Translations under genes and position numbers: made by a program
Notes under the pieces: model-generated
What the model saw: only the letters and a program-made list of their open reading frames with translations
Database searches by the model: none
What the model was told of the DNA's origin: nothing
Shown: positions 1-8,300 of the stretch, piece after piece
Position numbering within the stretch: position 1 is the stretch's first letter
How the letters are laid out: each line of letters starts with the position of its first letter
DNA from: Butyricimonas paravirosa
GTDB taxonomy: Bacteria; Bacteroidota; Bacteroidia; Bacteroidales; Marinifilaceae
Reading direction: 5' to 3'
Assembly: GCF_032878955.1 (NCBI RefSeq)
Contig: NZ_CP043839.1
Location: 2,294,001 to 2,358,000, forward strand
DNA: 64,000 nucleotides

Positions 1-243
1 TAAAGAACTTTTCATTCCAGATCTGCCGGGAAACAAATCCGGAAATGGTAGCTCTCCACAATGAATTCAATTCCCAAGGCTTGGAAATCATCAGTATTTC
101 TCTGGATAGTGACAAATCCGAGTGGCTGAAAGCCATTGAAGAAGACGGTTTACTATGCCTTATCACGGTTCCGAACTAAAATCATCGTTATCAACCTGAA
201 AGGTGAATCCCTAAAACAAAAAATCAAAGGACTGATGAAGTAA
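1..243 (+). pseudogene. Decayed 3' fragment of a TlpA/thioredoxin-like protein
   Basis: Reading frame 3 from the window edge to a stop at 177-179 gives a peptide containing ICRETNPEMVALHNEF and a following stretch EIISISLDSDKSEWLKAIEEDG. This is the region after the CxxC of TlpA-type thioredoxins (compare REESVHVKEIY...VFSVSLDDKKAAWLKAIEEDG in the intact TlpA at 46.4 kb). The expected C-terminal strand (KIIVINLKGESLKQKIKGLMK, stop at 241-243) lies in frame 1, and the segment between is too short to hold the cis-proline region. At least one frameshift and a deletion are therefore visible. Only the second Cys of the active site can be seen. The 5' part lies outside the window. Confidence 0.6.
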
Positions 244-318
244 ACACCGCCAAAGACCTGCATTGTAACCTTATCATCACATTTCACGTAAGATTAAACT
301 CACCTAAAATCGAAAGCT

Positions 319-498
319 ATGATAAGAGCATTAATCCTGGCTATCGTTCTTTTCCTTATCGGAACAACGATAGCAATAAATAATTATATCAAAACTCAAG
401 ACCAAGTACCCTCGTCAAAGGAAGTGTTTCAACCGGATGAATTCCATGTCCCCAGTTTTACACACAATACGCTCTCTCTCGAATATCATTCATTATAA
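319..498 (+). CDS. Small membrane-anchored protein, 59 aa, unknown
   Basis: An ATG-initiated frame of 59 codons encodes one N-terminal hydrophobic helix (residues 2-22, RALILAIVLFLIGTTIAI) followed by a polar tail of about 35 residues. It follows the decayed TlpA gene by 75 bases and is followed by a 15-bp stem-loop. I do not recognise the family. It could be a real small membrane protein or another remnant of the damaged upstream operon. Nothing apart from the helix and its placement supports a function. Confidence 0.35.
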   Translation: MIRALILAIVLFLIGTTIAINNYIKTQDQVPSSKEVFQPDEFHVPSFTHNTLSLEYHSL

Positions 499-509
499 GC
501 AAGATAATT

Positions 510-556
510 ATTGCATAATTTGTGCAGCACTTTTTATGCCACACAAATTACGCAAT
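510..556. terminator. 15-bp stem-loop between convergent genes
   Basis: ATTGCATAATTTGTG at 510-524 pairs with CACAAATTACGCAAT at 542-556 with one mismatch and a 17-nt loop. It sits between the small ORF ending at 498 and the transporter gene ending at 590 on the other strand, so it would act as a bidirectional terminator. It lacks a clean U-tract. Confidence 0.45.
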
Positions 557-589
557 GACTTTTAAGAATAACAAGAGGTTTAATAACAT

Positions 590-1972
590 TTACGCTTTCT
601 TCGCATCCAATCGACGTACCACTTTCCCGTAAATAATCAGGGCCACGGCTGATACCAAAGCAATTGCCGCAAAGTAATACCAGATGTAATGCGCATTTGC
701 AGAGGCAGCCATCCAATCGGCCTCGCTACTATATAATTCACGGGCAGGGCAATATTTACTCAGCAAGAACCCGGACAACCCGAACCCGAAAATGGATGAC
801 AAAAAGGAGTGTAGATGACTAAAACCCAAATACATTCCTTCTTCTCCCTTCGGCGCTTGTAAAGAGAAATATTCCAAAAAACGAGGAGAAATAAACACTT
901 CTGCCAATCCCTGGAACACGATTCCCACGATCATCATAAACGCCACCGGATGCAATCCAAGAATCTCACCACCGCCCAACATATTCCCAGAGGCCATACA
1001 CAAAGCCGAGATCGGCATGATGAACATACCACAAGTCATGGAGAACAAAGCTGACTTTTTACGCATCAGCGAAGTCACCAGATTCACCGTCAACACGACC
1101 ACCAAAGGATTTACGTTAGCATACCAACCGATAGCACTTGCCTCTCCCGCCAAACGGGTCACGTATTTCGGCATCGTGGCATACAACTGATGCTGTACCA
1201 TCCAGAACCCGGTAATAATCAAGATCAAAACAATCAACCGTCCGTTAGTACAAACTTTCACCAAAGCCGTCCATATCTGTCCGAAAGTCTTTCCCTCCCC
1301 GGCGTGTTTATCACTCTTGTAAAACAAATAAATCGCGATCAACGCGAGAAAAGTCATTCCTGCGGAGAAATAATTTAACACGATCATCCCCTCATGCCCC
1401 ATGGCATCACGTAACGGGGTGACAAGAACCTTTCCGGAGAAAGCTCCGATATTCACCATCCCGTAAAAAATAGCAAACCCTCTTGCCCGATTTTTCTCGT
1501 CCGTCTCTTTGGCCACCGTACCGGAAATCACACTCTTTATGAATGATCCTCCCACGATAATCAGAATCATGATCGGAATAATCCCGTAGCGATAACCGCT
1601 TTCCTGCAATCCCGTAAACTTTGTCACGTAACCGTACTCAACCAATCCCGTTGAGGCCAGAAAATTCGGGAATAATCCCAATCCCAAATAACCTAACGAC
1701 AATAAGGTAAACGCCAATAACATTGACTTACGAAAACCGATCTTATCGGCAAGCGCACCCGAAAATGTCGGCAATAAATACAAACAAGCGGAAAAAACTC
1801 CCGCAATAGTCGCCGCCTGAATATCCGTGAATCCCAAGACGTTACTCAAATATAACGTGATCACGACGAACACCCCGTAATAAGCAGCACGCTCTAACAA
1901 TTCTACCGTGTTGGCAACCCAAAACGCTTTACTAAACTTTACTTTCTCTTTCTTTTCTGTTGTCACACTCAT
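590..1972 (-). CDS. POT/PTR2-like MFS transporter
   Basis: The 460-residue protein has about twelve hydrophobic segments. Near the N-terminus (residues 22-32) it carries ELLERAAYYG, which matches the ExxER-type motif of proton-dependent oligopeptide transporters, followed by the MFS loop GALADKIGFRKSM (about residues 71-83). The family imports di- and tripeptides with protons; other POT members carry nitrate or amino acids, so the substrate is not certain. The ATG at 1970-1972 is followed by a short charged cytoplasmic tail, as expected. It is transcribed alone, convergent with the small ORF and separated by about 200 bp from the cupin gene upstream. A CAAAAATA box on the plus strand (2008-2015) gives it a TAnnTTTG promoter element. 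Confidence 0.75.
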   Translation of the reverse strand: MSVTTEKKEKVKFSKAFWVANTVELLERAAYYGVFVVITLYLSNVLGFTDIQAATIAGVFSACLYLLPTFSGALADKIGFRKSMLLAFTLLSLGYLGLGLFPNFLASTGLVEYGYVTKFTGLQESGYRYGIIPIMILIIVGGSFIKSVISGTVAKETDEKNRARGFAIFYGMVNIGAFSGKVLVTPLRDAMGHEGMIVLNYFSAGMTFLALIAIYLFYKSDKHAGEGKTFGQIWTALVKVCTNGRLIVLILIITGFWMVQHQLYATMPKYVTRLAGEASAIGWYANVNPLVVVLTVNLVTSLMRKKSALFSMTCGMFIMPISALCMASGNMLGGGEILGLHPVAFMMIVGIVFQGLAEVFISPRFLEYFSLQAPKGEEGMYLGFSHLHSFLSSIFGFGLSGFLLSKYCPARELYSSEADWMAASANAHYIWYYFAAIALVSAVALIIYGKVVRRLDAKKA

Positions 1973-2007
1973 ACTATTAATTTATTACTAACATTTACAC
2001 ACGCCGA

Positions 2008-2015
2008 CAAAAATA
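2008..2015 (-). promoter_or_regulatory. -7 box TATTTTTG of the transporter gene
   Basis: Read on the minus strand this is TATTTTTG, a match to the Bacteroidota -7 consensus TAnnTTTG, 36 bases ahead of the ATG. I see no clear TTG at the -33 position. Confidence 0.4.
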
Positions 2016-2081
2016 ATATTTTACAATTGAAAATGAAGAAAAGTTTAAAGTAATGTAGAATTTAGAGTTTAGAATGAAAAA

Positions 2082-2185
2082 GATTCCGTGATTGCCGATT
2101 CGATGATTGGGTGATTAAAATCACTTAATCGAAAATCATTAAATCACTTAATCGATAGGATCTAAAATCCAAAATCTAAAATTAA
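2082..2185. repeat. AT-rich intergenic repeats (AAATCACTTAATCGA x2, then AAATCTAAAAT-type)
   Basis: The 15-mer AAATCACTTAATCGA occurs at 2118-2132 and 2141-2155. It is followed by AAAATCC / AAAATCTAAAATT units that run up to the stop of the cupin gene. Similar TCTAAAATT / TTTTAGATT tracts occur at 38190-38235 and 58623-58680, again directly behind or ahead of genes. Confidence 0.5.
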
Positions 2186-2727
2186 TAAATCATTTGTTCA
2201 TCCAGCTTTTCCCCTTTCAACGCGTCGTCCGAATACACGTGCAAACTGTGAGCCATATCGCTTAAACAGGTAATCCGGTGAATATGATTGTTGAATTTAC
2301 CGGCCTCACCGATAGCATATAACCCGTGAATATCGCTAATTGTCATCTCTTGAACCAGACGGATCCCCTCTTTAAAAGGTTCAAAAACCTCAACCAAAAA
2401 CTCTCCATCGGCAAACGTGTAACCAGCAAACTGGGGATGAGCATGAATGGCCGTACGGTTTCCTTTCTTCCACGACATCACGATAGCCTCCCAACCGGAT
2501 TCGTCCCTGCCAATATAATTCCGCATGTAGGTCTCATCCGAAAAGCGATCAAAAGAATCCAACGGGTGATTTTGCACAAAATCCAGCACATACGACTTGA
2601 TCTGTTCTCCCACGCCCTCGCAGATCGGCCCGGAATGTACGATATTCAACAAACCACCCATAAAACTTTCATATCCGGCAACCATACACGGAGTCAAGTC
2701 AAAATCTTCTTGCAATATCTTATTCAT
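2182..2727 (-). CDS. Cysteine dioxygenase-like cupin
   Basis: The protein has the three iron-binding histidines of cysteine dioxygenases: the pair in AIHAHPQFAG (His-x-His) and the third in NHIHRITC. It also has the SLHVYSDD segment, which holds the conserved active-site tyrosine. Known family members oxidise thiols such as L-cysteine to the sulfinic acid with O2. The cysteine of the mammalian Cys-Tyr crosslink is replaced by Gly (ADGEFLVEV), as in bacterial enzymes. I start it at the ATG at 2725-2727 (MNKILQ, 181 aa) rather than nine codons upstream, because a TATGTTTG promoter box at 2752-2759 would start the mRNA downstream of the earlier ATG and an AAGAAGAA stretch precedes the chosen one. 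An O2-using enzyme is unexpected if the host is a strict anaerobe. Confidence 0.75.
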   Translation of the reverse strand: MNKILQEDFDLTPCMVAGYESFMGGLLNIVHSGPICEGVGEQIKSYVLDFVQNHPLDSFDRFSDETYMRNYIGRDESGWEAIVMSWKKGNRTAIHAHPQFAGYTFADGEFLVEVFEPFKEGIRLVQEMTISDIHGLYAIGEAGKFNNHIHRITCLSDMAHSLHVYSDDALKGEKLDEQMIY

Positions 2728-2751
2728 ACTATTCTTCTTTTTTACCGCATA

Positions 2752-2759
2752 CAAACATA
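2752..2759 (-). promoter_or_regulatory. -7 box TATGTTTG of the cupin gene
   Basis: On the minus strand the sequence is TATGTTTG, fitting TAnnTTTG. Transcription would begin near 2746, about 20 nt before the chosen ATG. No convincing -33 TTG is seen. Confidence 0.45.
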
Positions 2760-2884
2760 CACGATTTCCTGGCTCCCCGCTTGTGTATATATACTTACTT
2801 CACAAGGTAAAAAATACGTAATATTTTTATAATTCGATGTTATTCGCTAATTTCACGGTCTAATTGAAACAGAATTCGTAAAAG

Positions 2885-3397
2885 ATGAAAACAATATTCG
2901 TCACGTTACTTGCATTTATATTACTTCTTCTTTCTTGTATTAAAGACGAAAAAGAAGATGTCATAAATTACATCGAAGAAAACGACAAATTACCGGAATT
3001 CACCGTGAAAAACGCAACCGGAGAAGAACTTCATAGTGAAGATTTATCGGGAAACACAACCCTGTTGGTTTTCTTCGTTACCACCTGTGGCGATTGCAAG
3101 CGGGAACTCCCGAAGATTGACAGCGTGTGGAATGAACTGAAAGACCAGCCCACCTTCCGACTCGTCACCATCTCCCGCGGGGAAACAGCCGAAGTCGTCA
3201 ACGCTTTCTGGAAAGAACAAAACTTCACGATGCCGTTCTACCTTGACCCGGACGAAAAAGTCTTTTCCCTTTTTGCCAATAGCACCATTCCCCGTGTCTA
3301 TCTCGTCAACCGGGAAAACATCGTGACCTGGATGGCCGTTGAGCAAATGGATCTTTCTGCAAAACAACTAATCGGGAAAATAGAACAAATCATGTGA
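2885..3397 (+). CDS. Thioredoxin-like (TlpA/ResA-type) lipoprotein
   Basis: The 170-residue protein starts with a lipoprotein signal (FILLLLSC, lipidated Cys at about residue 18). It continues with a thioredoxin fold containing the redox motif TTCGDCKRELP (CGDC, about residues 63-66) and a cis-proline segment STIPRVYLVNR near residue 138. It should be an outer- or inner-membrane-anchored periplasmic thiol-disulfide oxidoreductase. The next gene, an ECF sigma factor, begins only 7 bases after its stop, so the two are probably cotranscribed. That pairing suggests the oxidoreductase belongs to the SusCD locus that follows. The redox direction and partner cannot be read from the sequence. Confidence 0.8.
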   Translation: MKTIFVTLLAFILLLLSCIKDEKEDVINYIEENDKLPEFTVKNATGEELHSEDLSGNTTLLVFFVTTCGDCKRELPKIDSVWNELKDQPTFRLVTISRGETAEVVNAFWKEQNFTMPFYLDPDEKVFSLFANSTIPRVYLVNRENIVTWMAVEQMDLSAKQLIGKIEQIM

Positions 3398-3404
3398 ATA
3401 GGAT

Positions 3405-3980
3405 ATGAGTGTCAGTGATGCACAAATAATAGCTTTGCTACAAGCCGGTAAAAGACAAGGTATGAATGCACTGTTTGACAGGTATTACAAACCTTTAGTC
3501 GTGTTCGCCGATGACCTACTCCACGATCTACCGGAAGCTGAGGACACGGTACTGGAACAATTCGTGAAACTATGGGAAAAAGAACTTTATGAACATATCC
3601 ATCCAAACGCTTTGTCAACATTCCTTTTCACGATCGTGAAAAATGCCTGTATGAACCAGATAACCAAAAAAGGACTACCCACGGAGCAATTAGATTTACC
3701 TCATTATGCCATAGCTCAAGAGGAATCCTATCTACTGGATGAAACCGTCATCGAAACCGTTTTAGCTGCCGTCCGGAAACTTCCTGAAAAGACACAACAA
3801 GTTGTCCAATCTGTCATGTGTCAAGGACACTCCTATCAAGAGACTGCGGATGAACTGGAAGTATCCATTAATACCGTGAAAACATTACTGAAAGCCGGGA
3901 TGAGAGAATTACGTTCAGAATTAGAAGAATACAAGAAAATGTTCTTGCTTTTCATGTTATACCCCCAGGATTTTCAATAA
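3405..3980 (+). CDS. ECF sigma-70 factor, locus A
   Basis: This 191-residue protein has the two-domain ECF layout. Region 2 lies at about residues 20-85 (ALFDRYYKPLVVFADDLL, then EDTVLEQFVKLWE). Region 4 lies at about 125-180 and has the helix-turn-helix segment SYQETADELEVSINTVKTLLKAGMREL. It is the FecI-type partner of the FecR gene 119 bp downstream and would direct transcription of the fecR-susC-susD genes when the anti-sigma is inactivated. It is linked upstream to the thioredoxin-like gene. Region 2 is less canonical than in the sigma of locus C (AEDTVLEQ instead of AEDLVQDAF). Confidence 0.9.
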   Translation: MSVSDAQIIALLQAGKRQGMNALFDRYYKPLVVFADDLLHDLPEAEDTVLEQFVKLWEKELYEHIHPNALSTFLFTIVKNACMNQITKKGLPTEQLDLPHYAIAQEESYLLDETVIETVLAAVRKLPEKTQQVVQSVMCQGHSYQETADELEVSINTVKTLLKAGMRELRSELEEYKKMFLLFMLYPQDFQ

Positions 3981-4068
3981 AACAACGCCTACAACACACT
4001 GTTTACCAGAGATATTTAAAAATATATTTCATTTTTTTCTTATTTCATTCACCCGTCAGGACCAAAAA

Positions 4069-4096
4069 TCTGTTTAACTAATAAAAGATAAACAGA
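4069..4096 (+). promoter_or_regulatory. Stem-loop abutting the fecR start codon
   Basis: TCTGTTTA (4069-4076) and TAAACAGA (4089-4096) are perfect inverted repeats with a 12-nt loop, ending 3 nt before the fecR ATG. In mRNA this would place the initiation region in a weak AU-rich hairpin; alternatively it is a protein-binding dyad. Confidence 0.4.
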
Positions 4097-4099
4097 AAC

Positions 4100-5275
4100 A
4101 TGGAAATAGATGACAACATATTTCAAGCCATTCAAGCTTGTTGGACTGGAAAAGCCTCTCCGGAACAGATAGAACTCATCCGAGACTGGCTTGACACAAG
4201 TCAAGAAAATCGGGATCTATTTGAAAGATTAAGCAAGACCCATTATCAGCTCGCACACGTTCAAACATGGAAACGTATCGATTCCCTGCAAGGAAAAGAA
4301 AAATTGAATTCCCGTCTAAAAAAACAAAAGAAATCCTTCCATTGGAAATACCTTGTATCCGGTGTAGCAGCCGCTTGCTTAATTCTTTTTGCGGTAACGA
4401 GATTCATTCCTCACGAACCCTCCCCGGAAAAAACGATCCTTGACTTGGCTCAAGTGAAAAGCGGTAGTCCTAAAGCCACCTTAATCTTTGACAATGGGAA
4501 AAAGATTCAATTAAATGCTGATGATACCTTCGAAATAAAAATCAAAAACACCATCGTTAAAGATGGTGAAAACACCGGACTAAAATACGAGCTTAGTGAC
4601 TCTCTTTCAACACGGGCAACAGATGAAACCGTCGAGTACAACACACTTGTTGTCTCCCGCGGTAGAGAATACATCCTTACTCTCTCGGATGGAACCAAGG
4701 TTTGGTTAAACTCAGAAACCGAATTGAAATACCCCGTCCGGTTCACGGGTAACACGAGGGAGGTCAGCGTGAAAGGAGAAGCCTATTTTGAAGTAAAACG
4801 AGACACGCTCCGCCCCTTTATCGTCCACACCCCGTACTCCAACACGAAAGTTCTCGGAACTTCGTTTAATGTCAGCGCTTACGAGGATGAAACGACCACA
4901 GCTATAACTCTCGTGAGTGGGAAAGTCGAGGTGTACAATCAACATGAAAAATGTATTCTAAAACCGGGATGGCAGGCCGTCACGGAGAATAAATCCGGGA
5001 CGCTGAAAACACGGGAAGTGGATGTCACTGGTTATGTCTCTTGGAAAGACGGGATGTTCGAATTCAATGATATGCCGCTGGTACAACTTGTATCACAGTT
5101 AAGCCGCTGGTACAACGTGGACTTCTTCTTCGCGAACAGCGATATACGAGACTTCAAGTTCACGGGTGCTATCAAACGGAGTAACACGCTGTTATTCATG
5201 CTTGAATTTATTGAAAAAACATCTAATGTTTACTTTAAAGTGAATGGAAATGTAATCCAGATATACGAGAAATAA
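4100..5275 (+). CDS. FecR-family anti-sigma factor, locus A
   Basis: The 391-residue protein has an N-terminal cytoplasmic part with the WLDTSQENRDLFERL segment typical of FecR N-termini. One transmembrane helix follows at about residues 84-103 (YLVSGVAAACLILFAVTRFI). The periplasmic FecR domain (REYILTLSDGTKVWLNSETEL...VKGEAYFEV...VLGTSFNVSAY) comes next, and a C-terminal DUF4974-type domain ends it (MPLVQLVSQLSRWYNVDFFF). It should hold the sigma factor at the membrane and release it when the STN domain of the adjacent SusC reports substrate. It lies between the sigma gene and susC in the same direction. Confidence 0.93.
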   Translation: MEIDDNIFQAIQACWTGKASPEQIELIRDWLDTSQENRDLFERLSKTHYQLAHVQTWKRIDSLQGKEKLNSRLKKQKKSFHWKYLVSGVAAACLILFAVTRFIPHEPSPEKTILDLAQVKSGSPKATLIFDNGKKIQLNADDTFEIKIKNTIVKDGENTGLKYELSDSLSTRATDETVEYNTLVVSRGREYILTLSDGTKVWLNSETELKYPVRFTGNTREVSVKGEAYFEVKRDTLRPFIVHTPYSNTKVLGTSFNVSAYEDETTTAITLVSGKVEVYNQHEKCILKPGWQAVTENKSGTLKTREVDVTGYVSWKDGMFEFNDMPLVQLVSQLSRWYNVDFFFANSDIRDFKFTGAIKRSNTLLFMLEFIEKTSNVYFKVNGNVIQIYEK

Positions 5276-5279
5276 AAAA

Positions 5280-5310
5280 GACCGTCAGGTGTTCGCACCA
5301 CCTTTCGGTC
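5280..5310 (+). promoter_or_regulatory. Stem-loop between fecR and susC, locus A
   Basis: GACCG (5280-5284) pairs with CGGTC (5306-5310), and inside it GGTG-TTCG-CACC (5288-5299) forms a tetraloop hairpin. It begins right after the fecR stop and is not followed by a U-tract. An mRNA processing or stability element that uncouples fecR from susC levels is more likely than a terminator. Confidence 0.5.
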
Positions 5311-5342
5311 CCAGTTCAGTTAAAACTTAATATTACAAATGT

Positions 5343-8300
5343 ATGAAAAAAAATCCATTAACAGGGTTCGCTTTCAAAAAAAGCGAACGTTGGAAAATCT
5401 TTTTGATTATGCGACTAACAATGATTTTACTTGTAGGCTTCATATTCGGAGCAAGTGCCAACTCCCTGGGACAATACCAGATGAAGGTGAACATGGGCGA
5501 AACAACCTATGAAGAACTATTCCGGGAAATCCGCAAACAGACGGGATGTATCGTGATGTATAACAACGATATGCTCGATAAAAAAGCCAAAGTCAAGGCC
5601 GATTTCGACCAGATCGAATTAAAAGACCTGTTACATCGCGTGCTGACAAACCGGGGATTGACCTTTGAAATAAACCGGGAGTTCATCATCGTCATGAAAG
5701 CCACTCCCAAAACAGACGACGTGAAGAAATACAGAATATCGGGTATCGTGAAAGACAAGAAAGGCGAACCCATGCCGGGGGTGACCATCAAACTGGACAG
5801 TATGCTACTGGGAACCGCCACCGATGTCAACGGTAAATTTGTCCTCGAACTTCCTGTATCATCCGGAAACCTCGTATGCTCGTTCGTCGGCTATAAAACC
5901 AAGAAAATTCCATTCAAAGGAAATAAAGACCTCGTGGTTATCCTGGAAGAAGATATTTCCGAATTGGATGAAGTACACGTTGTCGCCTACGGGCAAACCA
6001 ACAAACGGGAAATGACGGGGGCCATCTCCGTCGTGAAAGCAGAATCCATCAAGGGAATCCCTTCCCCGAGCATCGCCAACCTTCTGCAAGGACGAGTGGC
6101 CGGTATGGACGTAACCAACATCACGGGAGCCCCCGGTGGCGGTGGAACCCAAGTCACCATTCGCGGGTACAACTCCCTCAGCGTGGAAAGCGGGCGGCGT
6201 TTCTCGAACCCCCTGTGGGTAGTTGACGGGGTACCCATGGCCTCCTTTACCTCTCCGGTTACCGGGACAAACGGATTGGCCGACCTGAACCCGGAAGTGA
6301 TCGAATCCATCCAGATTCTGAAAGATGCTTCCGCCACATCCCTTTACGGATCAAGAGCGGCCAACGGGGTCATCATCGTGACCACCAAAAAAGGCCGTAA
6401 AAACCAATCCGCTCAATTCGATGTCAATTTCTCATACACGTACAACGTGCTACCGGAATACCCCGTGCAAACCGGAGGGAAAGCGGAACGCAATTTCCGG
6501 CTGTTACAACGTTTCAATGCCCGTAAAGCTTATAAAGATCAAGATAAAAATATGTATATCTATCCCACCTCTTATGAAGAGGCTTACACCAAGGGCGGTT
6601 CATACGATGCCTACTGGGGAGATGGGACTGTTTCCGGGAACAAGAACGGGGATGAATTACAAGATAGCTTAAACCCTTTCTACAACAACTCTACCAACTT
6701 CTATAAATACTATTTCCAAGCCACCAAAACACTGAATGCCAACATACAAACATCCGGTGGTTCGGAACGAATGACTTATTCCGTGGGATTAGGTTACTAC
6801 GATGAAGAAGGTATTCTGAAAGGAACTGGGTACTCCCGAATAAACTTGATGGGAAACTTCATCATGAACCCGATACCCATGTTAACCGTGGACTTCAGAA
6901 ATTATTTGGCCTTCTCCGATCGTAGTCGGGGCGTGAAAAGTTCCGGATTCTCTGCCGGGAACGAGGTGGAAGTCATTCCGGGTGACCCGCTATCGCAATC
7001 CACCCTACTACCGGGCAACAACTCGGTCACCGAAGAGGTATTAAAAGGTCTACGGGGTGTAGAGGAAAAAAACAACACCTACCGCCTACGCAGCACCTTC
7101 GGTTTAAAACTGGACATTATGAAAGGTCTGAATATTTCCAACACGATTTCTCTCGACTATTCACAAAATAACCGAAATTACTTCTCTCCTTCTTGGCTGA
7201 ATGACCCGAAAGAATCCTTAACCAACGGAGAGGTTAGCCGGGAATACACGATCCTGGACGAGGCCCTGATCAATTACCAGCAAATCTTCGGTGAACGTCA
7301 CAAAATAGATGTCATGCTGGGGTATTCCTACCAGTACGACCAATATAATTATATCGGAGGAACCGCCCAAAACGGTCCGAGTGACTACGTGCATTACGCC
7401 ACGAAATACGGGTGGCCCTCTCTCGCAGATAGAGATTATTACACACAAGCCCTAAAAGACTACCAATCTGACTTCACCGAGAAAAAAATGATGAGTTATT
7501 TCGGCCGTCTTAACTATGTCTTCGAGGAAAGATACATGCTAACCGCCACGTTAAGAAGAGACGGAAGTTCCGTGTTCGGGAGGGATTTACGCTGGGCCAC
7601 CTTCCCGTCGGCTGCCATAGCCTGGAACTTCTCGGAAGAAAACTTCATGCAATGGTTCGGGGCATTAAGTTTTGGTAAACTTCGTCTCAGTTACGGGGTC
7701 TCCGGAAACCAGTTCAACCAACCTTATTTGGCTTACGGCTTACTTTTAGGCGGCCAAGGTTCTTACGAGGGTAACCCCATCATTACCCCAGATCTACAAG
7801 AAGGATATTACAACCCTAAACTAGGTTGGGAAGAAACCAAGCAATATGACCTCGGTCTTGACATGAATTTTTTCAATTATCGTCTTTCCGTCACAGCCGA
7901 CTATTACTACCGCCGCACGGACAAAATGCTAAGTAAAACCCCGATACCGGGAAATCATTCCGGCTACTCTGCCATGTGGAGAAATGCAGGAGCCCTTTCA
8001 AACGAAGGTATTGAATTTGACATTAAATATGACATCATGCGGACGGATGATTCTTTCTGGACCATATCTGTCAACTTTGCCAAAAACTGGAACAAATTAC
8101 TGGAAACCTACAACGGAAAAGATATGAACATGAGTGACATGACCGGGAATAGTCGCAGCTACATTATCGGAAAGCCCGTCGGAAACATCATGGGATACAA
8201 GACAACGGGATATATCCAGTCCGAGGAAGATATTAAATACTACTACCGCCAAGACGGCACGTACCGGGCCATCGAGAAACAATACTTCTCAGATGTATTC

